Of a stretch of DNA of 64,000 nucleotides, positions 17,517 to 25,702 are shown piece after piece. The stretch is taken from the NCBI GenBank assembly GCA_019112865.1, contig DXIN01000030.1, positions 40,605-104,604 of the forward strand, given 5' to 3'. The number at the start of each line of letters is the position of its first letter. Positions within the stretch are counted from its first letter, which is position 1. A model generated the notes under the pieces. That model saw only the letters and a program-made list of their open reading frames with translations. It was not told where the DNA came from and searched no databases. The DNA is from Candidatus Helicobacter avicola (GTDB lineage: Bacteria > Campylobacterota > Campylobacteria > Campylobacterales > Helicobacteraceae). The position numbers were made by a program, and so were the translations under genes.

Positions 17517-20357
17517 ATGCAGACATTTTCTATCAAAAACCTTGATTGTGCGGCTTGTGCGGACAAGCTAGAGCGCAAACTGCGTGAATGTAGTGGCGTG
17601 CGAGAAGTGCATATCTCCTTTGCTACCAACACCTTACAGATTGATTGCGAGGATATATCCTCTGTGCGCGCACTCATACACTCCATTGAACCAAAGGTGC
17701 AAATCACACAAAAGATTCAAAAAAGCAGTTTTTTTACCCCTAAGCTTTTTGGATTATTGGGACTTATCACGCTTTTTTTGGCTTGTGTGGCATTGTGGCA
17801 TTGGGCTGATATGGAATCCGCAGATTCTCTAAGCTATGATGTATTGGCGATTAAGCTTGTGTGGATTGGTATCTATCTTGTGAGTGGGCGCAATGTCATC
17901 AAAGGTGCGATAAGGGGCTTTAAAAATAAGGAATTTTTTGATGAAAATGTGCTTATGCTAGTGGCAAGTATAGCGGCATTTGGGCTTGGGGCGTGGGAAG
18001 AGGCAGTAAGCATAATGCTCTTTTTTGCCACAGGGGAGTATCTGCAAGAAGTGAGCGTGAAGAGGTCGAAAGAGGCGATAAGTGAGGGGGCGAATTTGGT
18101 GCCTGCCACCGCGCACCTTTTGGAGAGAAATTCCTCTCTTGCGCAGGAAAATGACTCCGTAGGCTTGCAATGTGATAAGATTGTGGATTTTTGCAAAGGC
18201 ACGGACACCAAATCCGCTAACCTTCCAAAAAATCCGCAAAGCTTACACAGCCACACTGCAAATACTAATTTTATTGTGTGCAATAGTGAGCTTAGAGAAT
18301 CCGCACTAAGCCAAGAGGGCAAGCCAAGCACGGAATGTAAAACAAGTTCAGAATCTAATGAAAGCTTAGATTCTAGATTCAAAGTTTCAGATTCAAATTC
18401 AGAATCTAACCTCATGGATTCAGAATCTACCACTTCAAAAAACTTGTGCGAGGCTTTGCCAAATATAAATAGTGCGTGCGTAAGCACGAACCGAGCAGAA
18501 TCTAAAGCTTTAGATTCTGCCATTTTTGCAGAGCAAAAATCAAATCAAATGTGTAGTGCGACAGCACCAACCACCTCTCGCCCGCTTCGTGGTGTGCAAT
18601 CGTTGGAGCAAGGAGGCAGTAGTGCCTCCGCAACGATTGCGCTAGAAGCGGATATAGCGAGGCTCTCTCCCCGATTGCCGAAAAAGCGGTGGCTTTTTCG
18701 GGGCTGGGGAGAGCGGGGAGAGGGGAATACCCCTTTTTGCGAAAAAACACAGGATTTTAAAAAACAAAGAATTATTCGTGAGAATGAAATTCCAAGAAAT
18801 GGAGAATCTAACCCACAGATTCTAACACACACAGAATCTAAGGGAGATTTAGAATCTAATCCCGCCACACAAGAACCCCAAAGCGCGAAAACAAGCCAAG
18901 CCACAACAACAGACATCGACCCCAAAGACTTAGCAGAGGGCGACATCATAGTCTTGTATGCTGGCGAAATGCTGCCTTGTGATAGCGTGCTATTAGAGGA
19001 GAATGCGAGTTTCAACACTGCAGCTATCAGTGGCGAGTCCCTCCCTGTGGAATCCAAAAAGGGCGAGGAAATCCTAAGCGGCTCTATCGCACTCAATAAA
19101 GCCATAAAACTCCAAGTCCTGCGCCCCTTTGCCAAAAGCCAAATCGCCCAAATCGCTGATTTGATAGCCTCTGCCACCCTGCAAAAATCCCCTACTGAAA
19201 ATTTCATCACGACTTTTGCGCGTTACTACGCGCCCATAGTCTTTGCCTTTGCCCTAGCCCTTGCGCTTATCCCGCCGCTAGCGTTTGCCCAGAGTTTTGA
19301 GGAATGGGTGTATCGCGCCCTTGTGGTGCTTATGGTAAGCTGCCCGTGCGCCCTTGTGGTGTCTGTGCCTATTGGCTACTTTGGGGGATTAGCCGCAGCA
19401 AGCAAACGCGGTGCGCTCATAAAGGGCTCAAACTACCTAGAAGCCCTAAGCAAACTCTCTACCATAGCCTTTGACAAGACGGGGACACTGACAAAGGGCG
19501 TGTTTGAAGTCATTGATGTGTGTCCAAATGAGGGGTTTAGCAAAGATGAGGTGCTAGCCAATGCGCTATGTGCGCAAAATCTCTCTAATCACCCCATAGC
19601 CAAATCCATACGACAAGCCTATCAGAATCTAGCCCACACGCACGCTATCAGTGAATACGAGGAGTTATCGGGCTTGGGCGTGCGCGCGGTGTGTGATAAT
19701 CACGAGATACTTGCGGGCAATGACAAAATCCTCCATACCTTTGACATCGCTCATAATACCTGCTATGTGCAAGGGAGTGTGGTGCATATCGTGCGCAATA
19801 GGCAGTATCTAGGCTATATCCTCATCGCTGATGTGCTTAAAGACGAAGCTCCAGAGGTTTTGGGGAGCTTACGCGATTTGGGTGTGGATTCACTCATACT
19901 TAGTGGCGATGGGGAATATCCCTGCAAGGTGGTGGCACAAAAGCTTGGCTGTGAGTATCATCACTCACTCTTGCCGCAAGATAAGGCGCGAATCTTTAGT
20001 GAGATAAAGGCGCAAAGTAGCTCTAAAGTGGCGTTTGTGGGTGATGGTATCAATGACGCCCCTACACTTGCGCTTGCTGATGTGGGCATGGCAATGGGTA
20101 GCGGGAGTGATATAAGTATGCAAAGTGCTGATGTGATTATCACGAACAATTCCCTCAAAACCCTGCTTGGCACGATACAAATCGCCAAAAAGACAAAGAC
20201 TATCATCTACCAAAATATCGCTCTAGCTTTGGGGATAAAGGGTGTGTTTATCGTGCTAGGGCTTTTTGGGCTAGCAAGTATTTGGGAAGCAATCTTTGGC
20301 GATGTGGGCGTGGCACTGCTCGCACTTGCAAATGCGATGCGGTGTATGAGGGCTTAG
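17517..20357 (+). CDS. CadA/ZntA-like heavy-metal P1B-type ATPase with a ~260-residue insertion
   Basis: Exports divalent soft metals (Zn, Cd or Co) across the inner membrane. There is an N-terminal HMA domain with DCAAC at ~10-14, membrane helices, an actuator domain with SGES, the SCPCALVVS metal site, the DKTGTLTKG phosphorylation motif and GDGINDAPTLA. The start is ATG 17517, seven bases after AGGA; the GTG at 17511 is an alternative. At 946 residues it is far longer than the ~690-residue H. pylori CadA. The excess is residues ~205-466, inserted in the actuator domain between ATAHLLER and DPKDLAEGDIIV, rich in Ser/Glu/Asp/Asn and containing palindromic DNA. Confidence 0.9.
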   Translation: MQTFSIKNLDCAACADKLERKLRECSGVREVHISFATNTLQIDCEDISSVRALIHSIEPKVQITQKIQKSSFFTPKLFGLLGLITLFLACVALWHWADMESADSLSYDVLAIKLVWIGIYLVSGRNVIKGAIRGFKNKEFFDENVLMLVASIAAFGLGAWEEAVSIMLFFATGEYLQEVSVKRSKEAISEGANLVPATAHLLERNSSLAQENDSVGLQCDKIVDFCKGTDTKSANLPKNPQSLHSHTANTNFIVCNSELRESALSQEGKPSTECKTSSESNESLDSRFKVSDSNSESNLMDSESTTSKNLCEALPNINSACVSTNRAESKALDSAIFAEQKSNQMCSATAPTTSRPLRGVQSLEQGGSSASATIALEADIARLSPRLPKKRWLFRGWGERGEGNTPFCEKTQDFKKQRIIRENEIPRNGESNPQILTHTESKGDLESNPATQEPQSAKTSQATTTDIDPKDLAEGDIIVLYAGEMLPCDSVLLEENASFNTAAISGESLPVESKKGEEILSGSIALNKAIKLQVLRPFAKSQIAQIADLIASATLQKSPTENFITTFARYYAPIVFAFALALALIPPLAFAQSFEEWVYRALVVLMVSCPCALVVSVPIGYFGGLAAASKRGALIKGSNYLEALSKLSTIAFDKTGTLTKGVFEVIDVCPNEGFSKDEVLANALCAQNLSNHPIAKSIRQAYQNLAHTHAISEYEELSGLGVRAVCDNHEILAGNDKILHTFDIAHNTCYVQGSVVHIVRNRQYLGYILIADVLKDEAPEVLGSLRDLGVDSLILSGDGEYPCKVVAQKLGCEYHHSLLPQDKARIFSEIKAQSSSKVAFVGDGINDAPTLALADVGMAMGSGSDISMQSADVIITNNSLKTLLGTIQIAKKTKTIIYQNIALALGIKGVFIVLGLFGLASIWEAIFGDVGVALLALANAMRCMRA
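18495..18520. repeat. 26-bp perfect palindrome inside the metal-ATPase insertion
   Basis: The 26 bases equal their own reverse complement, centred on AAGCTT and flanked by AGAATCT and AGATTCT. It lies in coding frame. Confidence 0.85.
18596..18640. repeat. Palindromic element (hairpin 1) inside the metal-ATPase gene
   Basis: Nested inverted repeats: GCAATCGTT with AACGATTGC on the outside, GGAGGCA with TGCCTCC inside. It lies in the non-conserved insertion of the ATPase, in frame. Confidence 0.8.
18665..18713. repeat. Palindromic element (hairpin 2) inside the metal-ATPase gene
   Basis: Outer arms CTCTCCCC and GGGGAGAG, inner arms CCGAAAAAGC and GCTTTTTCGG. It begins 25 bases after hairpin 1 and is also translated in frame. 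Confidence 0.8.
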
Positions 20358-20386
20358 AACTACCCAAATCTGGTCAAAAATGTGGA

Positions 20387-22594
20387 TTAACGTTTGAGAT
20401 TTATGGCTTCTTTGATAAGGTCATCGCCGGTTGTGAAAGCCTTGGCGTTCATTGAGTAGCCTCGCTGCATTACGATGAGATCGGTTAGGGCGTTGCCCAC
20501 ATCGACATTGCTTGTCTCTAAGTGTTTATAGAGCACCGAGCCAAATCGCAAATGCTGCCCACTCCAGCCAAGCAATGGTCTGCCACTGCTAATGTAGGTG
20601 TCGCCATCATTGACAATTTCACTCATCTCAAAGAGATTGCCACCTACTTTTTTTAACCCTTGGTCATTGACAAATGCTGATATACCCACGCGTCCCATAG
20701 CCTCAAATGCTCCATTGGTAAAAGCAAGAAATATAATGCCATCTCTATCGATGCGCAAATCTTGCAAATGCCCCTCACTGCGCCCATCTTGGCTGGTTTG
20801 CAAGATTTGTGAATCTTGATAGAGGCGATTGGCACTGCGTCTATCCGCGCTCCCTGCGATATTATACGCGATCTGTCCATTGCCAAAAGCGATGTCAATG
20901 GGCTGTGTGATGGGATTGTTATTCTCATCAAAGGCTATTTCGTGTGTGCTTACCTCACCTAACGCAATCGTGCCATCTTGATTAAATAGCTGCGTGCGCA
21001 CTTCCCAACGCTCATTGATACGCGGGTTTGTGGTAACATCTGCAGAATTTAGGAGATAATAATGACTTTGGAGCAAAAATTTCGCACCACTTTCATCATA
21101 CACCTCAACATTGCTTTGGTAGCTAGGCACTTCTAGGTAGGCACTCTCAAAGCTATTGTTATCAAGCACCCTCCAGCCTATTTTATCTTCTCTAGGGTTT
21201 GAAATCCCCGCACTCACGCGCTCATAGAGCCTGCCCTGATAGCTCACAATGCTTTTTGGTGTGTAGTTTGTCCCCTCGATAAATTCTTGGGGGAGATTGC
21301 GCGCTGATGGTATTACTTGCTCCCAGCCACCTTGGAGCGGATCGCTGTTGCCATTAGATTCTATGCGGCGATAGACATTGCCTTGATGATTGACAAGCTC
21401 GCCTACTTGATAGCTTGTGCGCTCCTGCCACTCACCTAATGCACTTGTGTCTAAAACCTCCCAATTTGCAGAATCTTCTAGCGGATTGCTATTGCCACTC
21501 TCGCCACTATAACGAAACACAATCCCTTGGGCATTGACTATATCGCCGTTGTTGTAGTTTTTGGTGGGGCGGTATTGTGAATCTACCCCACTAGCGAAGC
21601 TATCGTTGCGTCCGGCTATACCGAGTTTTTCGGCAAGATTTCCGCTAATGGTGATGTCTTTTGTGGTGTATGTAACATTTGAGAGTCTTAGTCCTGCTTT
21701 TGGCACGCTTCCATCGGGGAGTCGTGTGAGATCTAGCCCAATCCCCGCACGCTCTAAAAGCACATTTTTGAGTTCATTAAAAGTTCGAAAATCCCTACCA
21801 TAGCGCAATTCTATATCTTGGTTGCGTCCATTGTTGCGTGTGGTGATGAGAATCTTATCAAAGGTTGTGGCATCAAGTGTCTCGCCATTAGCGGCGAAAC
21901 CATTAAGATCAGCGTTCAAAAACCGCTCTTCATCAAAGCTCCCATTAGGCAGGCTATACACTTGTGTGGCATTGACGCTGTTTTGCTTTTTGTTGAGGTT
22001 GATGCTCAAATCTACCTTGGTGGTAAGTACAGGCTTGAAATACAAATCTTGAGGGATTTGCAAGGGTTTTAGTTCTCCTGTGGCGAGCTTGGCAAAGTCC
22101 TCATCGCTATTGTTTGAGGTGGTAAAGACATTATTGCTAATCTTGCCCAAATCCACACCATACATATAATACCCACTTGAATTAACGATATAGCCCTCTC
22201 CATCGCGCAAAAAACTCCCATCGCGTGTGAAATAGGTTTTTTGCTTGCTCTCATAGCCATCGTCTTTTATTACAAATGAGCCACCTTTGTTTTCGCCCAC
22301 GACAAACCACCCCTTACCCTCATAGGCGACATCAAACTCCCCATCGCTGTTTTTATAGCTTCCGCTTTTGGTAGAGATGGCGTTGCTGGCTTTGGTAACG
22401 CCATAGTTATAGTCGTTGTTGATGGCGGAATTGGCATTGAGTGAATCTAGTGATGAAGCAAAAAGGCTTTCAAATTGTGGTTGATTCTCACGATAGCCTA
22501 GTGTATTGACATTGGCGATGTTGTTAGCGAGTGAATCTAGCCCAAATTGGTGGGTTTTTATCCCGCTAAAAGAATTTATCATCGTGCCATTCAT
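20387..22594 (-). CDS. flgE: Flagellar hook protein homologue (FlgE family) with three tandem carbohydrate-binding-like repeats
   Basis: A 735-residue hook/rod family protein, last gene of the fliK-flgD-flgE operon and coupled to flgD by ATGA. It has the N-terminal hook motif LANNIANVNTLGYRENQPQF and the C-terminal NVDVGNALTDLIVMQRGYSMNAKA (seen in parts). By context it is the HP0908/Cj0043-type homologue rather than the main hook subunit. Residues ~341-478 hold three consecutive ~45-residue units, each with a YxxGxxV - QGxxYR - NP/DP - W pattern, resembling chitin-binding type 3 (CBM5/12) modules. They sit in the surface-exposed middle of the protein. Confidence 0.88.
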   Translation of the reverse strand: MNGTMINSFSGIKTHQFGLDSLANNIANVNTLGYRENQPQFESLFASSLDSLNANSAINNDYNYGVTKASNAISTKSGSYKNSDGEFDVAYEGKGWFVVGENKGGSFVIKDDGYESKQKTYFTRDGSFLRDGEGYIVNSSGYYMYGVDLGKISNNVFTTSNNSDEDFAKLATGELKPLQIPQDLYFKPVLTTKVDLSINLNKKQNSVNATQVYSLPNGSFDEERFLNADLNGFAANGETLDATTFDKILITTRNNGRNQDIELRYGRDFRTFNELKNVLLERAGIGLDLTRLPDGSVPKAGLRLSNVTYTTKDITISGNLAEKLGIAGRNDSFASGVDSQYRPTKNYNNGDIVNAQGIVFRYSGESGNSNPLEDSANWEVLDTSALGEWQERTSYQVGELVNHQGNVYRRIESNGNSDPLQGGWEQVIPSARNLPQEFIEGTNYTPKSIVSYQGRLYERVSAGISNPREDKIGWRVLDNNSFESAYLEVPSYQSNVEVYDESGAKFLLQSHYYLLNSADVTTNPRINERWEVRTQLFNQDGTIALGEVSTHEIAFDENNNPITQPIDIAFGNGQIAYNIAGSADRRSANRLYQDSQILQTSQDGRSEGHLQDLRIDRDGIIFLAFTNGAFEAMGRVGISAFVNDQGLKKVGGNLFEMSEIVNDGDTYISSGRPLLGWSGQHLRFGSVLYKHLETSNVDVGNALTDLIVMQRGYSMNAKAFTTGDDLIKEAINLKR
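21161..21574 (-). repeat. Three tandem ~45-codon repeats in the hook-protein homologue
   Basis: Units at residues ~341-382, 386-429 and 436-478. Each has an aromatic followed by NxGD/QVGE/TPKS, then VNAQGIVFRY, VNHQGNVYRR or VSYQGRLYER, then a SNPLED, SDPLQG or SNPRED turn and a closing Trp. The pattern is diverged at DNA level, so the duplication is old. Confidence 0.7.
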
Positions 22595-23412
22595 AGATTC
22601 TGATCCTTGTTATAAAACTCAATCGCGCTTTGCAATGGCAAAATCATATCGCCCATTCTAAGCATCGGCGCGCCTTTGTCAAAAATGATACTTTGCACTT
22701 CTCCGCGTCCCACCCGCGCCATATGGTATTGGCTCGTGGTAGGGTCGAGATTGTATTCTGCGCGGATATTGTAGCTCCCAGTTGGCATTTGCACTCCATT
22801 ATCGCTCTTGCCGTCCCACATAAACTCCACATAGCCACTTTTGCCCGCATAATTTTTCAGTGAAAGTGTGCGCACAAGTTCGTTTTGCTGATTAAAGATA
22901 TGGATTTTTGGCTCACCTTGCTCTGCATTGATAGCTTTGTCAAAAAATATCTGAAACTTTACGCTATCTCCGGCATTTAGATTCACGCCAAAGACATCGG
23001 TCTCGGCGATTTTGCCTATCATTGAGACAGATTGGAGGGCATTGAGTGCCGCCATAGCATTATTAGAGGACGCAGTGGTCTTCATACCTTCATTGAGGCT
23101 CTCAAGCGACTCTTTCATCTTGGCTTGAAATTCTTTAAGCTCTTTGTTGGTTTCTTGGGTGGATTTCATCGCTTCTGCCACTTCTACCATTGTTTTTTTG
23201 TTTTGTTCTTGCATTTCTACCTGTGTGAGTTGGGCGGTTTGGGTGATGATTTTGTCCGTCTCCATTGGTGCGGTGGGATCTTGGTTTTTGAGTTGCTCCA
23301 AAAAAAGTCGCATAAACGCGTCATTATCAAGTTCGTTGATATTCTTTGGGTTTTGTTTTTGTTTTTCTATCTTGGCAGCTGTGCCTGTTACTTGCCCTAA
23401 ATCAATCGCCAT
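22591..23412 (-). CDS. flgD: Flagellar hook assembly protein FlgD
   Basis: Scaffold needed for hook polymerisation. A 273-residue protein with the family motif NELDNDAFMRLFLEQLKNQDP then MVEV-type coiled region, and a C-terminal FlgD Ig-like part (VEFMWDGKSDNGVQMPTGSY). It lies between fliK and the hook homologue, with a 9-nt gap to fliK and an ATGA overlap to flgE. Confidence 0.92.
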   Translation of the reverse strand: MAIDLGQVTGTAAKIEKQKQNPKNINELDNDAFMRLFLEQLKNQDPTAPMETDKIITQTAQLTQVEMQEQNKKTMVEVAEAMKSTQETNKELKEFQAKMKESLESLNEGMKTTASSNNAMAALNALQSVSMIGKIAETDVFGVNLNAGDSVKFQIFFDKAINAEQGEPKIHIFNQQNELVRTLSLKNYAGKSGYVEFMWDGKSDNGVQMPTGSYNIRAEYNLDPTTSQYHMARVGRGEVQSIIFDKGAPMLRMGDMILPLQSAIEFYNKDQNL

Positions 23413-23421
23413 ATTCGCCCT

Positions 23422-24678
23422 TTATGCGTATTGTGGTATTGTGATAAACATCGTGTGAGATTCTAAGCTATTTTCATTCCCCTCATTTGCTTGGTGAGAT
23501 TGGTGTTGGTTTCTGCGCTCTTGCTGGTTTTTCTGCCCCGAGTTCGCGCCATTTTGGGAGAAATTCAAATCCACATTATTAAAGCCCATTTGTGCAAGGT
23601 TGTTGCGTAACTCTACTTGGTTATTGACAAAGAGGTTGATAGCGGTTGGGTTGGAGACGACCTGCACTTGCAAATCTTTGCCATTTTTGGAGATTGTGAG
23701 CTCTAATGCGCCGAGATTCTGTGGGTTTAGCTCAAGAGAGAGTTTGGTGATAGGGGGTTTGTAGTTTAGCACCTCTTGGCTAAGCTGTGAGGCAAAATTG
23801 CGCACCGATTCGCGTGCGGCTACACTTCTATACATTACCTCGGGCTTGATGTGTTGCGTGCTAGATGTGGTATTTGTAGGATTTTGGGGTGTATCTTTGG
23901 GTGTTTGGGGTGCTTGAGTTTGTTTGGTGGGTTTAGATTCACTAGATTTTTGGATATGCTCGATATGCTGCGCACTTTGCTCCAAATCCTGCAAAAATTC
24001 CTCATTAGCCACCTGTGTGCTTTGATTGGTTTGGGATTTTTGTGAATCTAGGGGTGTGTGAGAGGATTGTTGTTTAGAATCTCCGCTAGGTGCGGATTCT
24101 GCTTGCTGTGTAGATGTGTTTTTGGTGCTTGGTTGGGCTTGGGGTTTTTGGGGATTGTCTTGCTTTTGGGTTTTTGGTGCGCTAAGCTCGTGTGTGTCTT
24201 TGTGGTGTTCTTTGCTTGGTGTGTAAATCTCTTCTGCCACCACTATTTCCTCTTGGATTATGGTATTTTCTTGAGATTCTTGAGTATTATGAGTGTTATG
24301 CAATGCCGCTGTTGCCGTGCCTAATGGGGATTGGGTAGTTTCTTTAGAATCCTTAGGGAGAGCTTGTGCGTGAGATTCTCTCTCATCTCTTTTGTGTGTT
24401 GTATCTTTTTTGGTATCTGATGTTTTAGTTTGCGATTCTTGTGGGGTTTTCGTAGTATGAGAGTTTTTTGGTGTCTTTGGTGTTTGCACCTCTGTGGGGA
24501 GATCTGGAGTAGAATCTCTGTGAGGTTGCGGAGTTTGTGAATCTTGTGCAAGTGTCTCTGTCGGCTTATGTGCTGTATGTGTGTGATCTTGGGGTGGTGT
24601 GATTTGCGGGGATTGAGGAAGTTTATCACTCTGTTTTTTGGGCGTAGGCGATGGGAGCTCTTGCCCTTTGTTTTGCAA
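23422..24678 (-). CDS. fliK: Flagellar hook-length control protein FliK, C-terminal part of a frame-split gene
   Basis: FliK measures hook length and switches export specificity. This part holds a long Gln/Pro/Thr/Ser/Lys-rich linker and the conserved Flg_hook domain near residues 290-370 (SLELNPQNLGALELTISKNG). The frame is open upstream of the TTG at 24678 as far as 24886, where it reads in continuation of the N-terminal ORF, so 24678 is not a natural start. Removing one base from GGGG at 24880-24883 joins both parts into one ORF of about 741 residues. Confidence 0.85.
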   Translation of the reverse strand: MQNKGQELPSPTPKKQSDKLPQSPQITPPQDHTHTAHKPTETLAQDSQTPQPHRDSTPDLPTEVQTPKTPKNSHTTKTPQESQTKTSDTKKDTTHKRDERESHAQALPKDSKETTQSPLGTATAALHNTHNTQESQENTIIQEEIVVAEEIYTPSKEHHKDTHELSAPKTQKQDNPQKPQAQPSTKNTSTQQAESAPSGDSKQQSSHTPLDSQKSQTNQSTQVANEEFLQDLEQSAQHIEHIQKSSESKPTKQTQAPQTPKDTPQNPTNTTSSTQHIKPEVMYRSVAARESVRNFASQLSQEVLNYKPPITKLSLELNPQNLGALELTISKNGKDLQVQVVSNPTAINLFVNNQVELRNNLAQMGFNNVDLNFSQNGANSGQKNQQERRNQHQSHQANEGNENSLESHTMFITIPQYA

Positions 24679-24868
24679 CTCTTGAGTCTTTGGAGTTTGA
24701 GAATCTTGAGTTTTTGGATTCTGTATTTTTGGCTCTTTTACCTTTGTTTGTTTTACTTGTTTTGTTTGCGCTGTATTTGTATCTACTATCGCATTACTAG
24801 CCTCTTTGGGTTTTTTCCCACCTTTGGGGGTGCGCTCTGTCTTGGGTTGTGCCTCTAGGGGATTGGAC

Positions 24869-25648
24869 TTAGCTTTGTCGGGGTAAGTCCTTTAAACCAA
24901 GCATGGATCCTAATGTAGCACTGCTTCCTTCAGCCTTGCTCTCTTCGTAAATATTAGAAATCTTGCTTGTGATATTTTTTGGCTTTTTTGTGCCACGATT
25001 GATAACTGCCACACGATCTTCTATATTCTCTACTTCGTATTGAATCTTTTGTTTAGCAGATTCTGGCGTGGGCTTTGGCTTTGGCAACACCTCCTCTTGC
25101 TCTAGTGCTGTGATTTTGGTGGGATTTAGCCCATTTTCTTTGGCAAGTGTGCGCACATCATCAAGTGTTTTTAGCTCCTCTGGGCTGATTGCTGGGATAG
25201 GTTTGGGAGCGATATTTGTAGCCTTATCTTGTAATGTCTGCTTCTCTTGTGTGCTTTTGGTATTTTGGTCTTGTGCGGCTTTGAGTGCTTGTGTGAGTGG
25301 CGTGTCTTTGGGTGCTGTGGCTGGAGCGAGAGGATCTTTTACCTTGAGTGCTTCTGGTGCGAGTGAGGTAGCGAGTAATTCTGTGGCACTTGGCGCATTT
25401 TTTGGCGCACTCTTTTTGGGAGCTTGGTCTTTGTTTTCGCTAGATTCTGCTATGGTTTGAGCAGGTTTTTGTGCCTTGCTCCCTTTGGTTTGAGCAGGTT
25501 TTGCCACTTCTTGTGTAGTCTTGCTCGCAAGCCCCTCAAGGTTTTGTGTGCTTTCTTTGAGATATTTTTCAAACTCCGCACTACGCGCTGATTTTTTCTC
25601 TACAAGTTTTTGGGTTTGGGGTTGTGCCTGTAAAACATCTTCTATCAT
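24869..25648 (-). CDS. fliK: FliK N-terminal part of a frame-split gene
   Basis: 259 residues beginning MIEDVLQAQPQTQKLVEKKS, rich in Ala, Lys, Thr and Pro. It stops 5 codons after LGLKDLPRQS begins, in a different frame from the FliK C-terminal domain. In the alternative frame the sequence runs on without a stop to the C-terminal part. It lies directly behind a sigma-54-type promoter, as expected for the first gene of the hook operon. By itself it carries no export-switch domain. Confidence 0.75.
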   Translation of the reverse strand: MIEDVLQAQPQTQKLVEKKSARSAEFEKYLKESTQNLEGLASKTTQEVAKPAQTKGSKAQKPAQTIAESSENKDQAPKKSAPKNAPSATELLATSLAPEALKVKDPLAPATAPKDTPLTQALKAAQDQNTKSTQEKQTLQDKATNIAPKPIPAISPEELKTLDDVRTLAKENGLNPTKITALEQEEVLPKPKPTPESAKQKIQYEVENIEDRVAVINRGTKKPKNITSKISNIYEESKAEGSSATLGSMLGLKDLPRQS

Positions 25649-25680
25649 AGTAAGCTCCTAGATTAATCTTAGAATCTAGT

Positions 25681-25699
25681 AAGCAAAAGACATTCCTTA
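25681..25699 (-). promoter_or_regulatory. Sigma-54-type promoter of the fliK-flgD-flgE operon
   Basis: On the minus strand it reads AAGGAATGTCTTTTGCTT: GG and GC separated by ten bases, the -24/-12 layout for RpoN, about 35 nt before the fliK start. The same pattern lies before flgG, and rpoN itself is at 58531. Confidence 0.75.
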
Positions 25700-25702
25700 T
25701 AT

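Noticed and set aside
17366..17707. N-terminal extension of mutY
   Set aside because: The frame is open upstream, but the extension is non-conserved and overlaps the start of the divergent metal-ATPase gene; the ATG at 17365 has its own ribosome site.
17873..18523. Long minus-strand open frame opposite the metal-ATPase insertion
   Set aside because: It mirrors the low-complexity insertion of the plus-strand gene, has no ribosome site or recognisable protein, and exists only because the insertion is repetitive.
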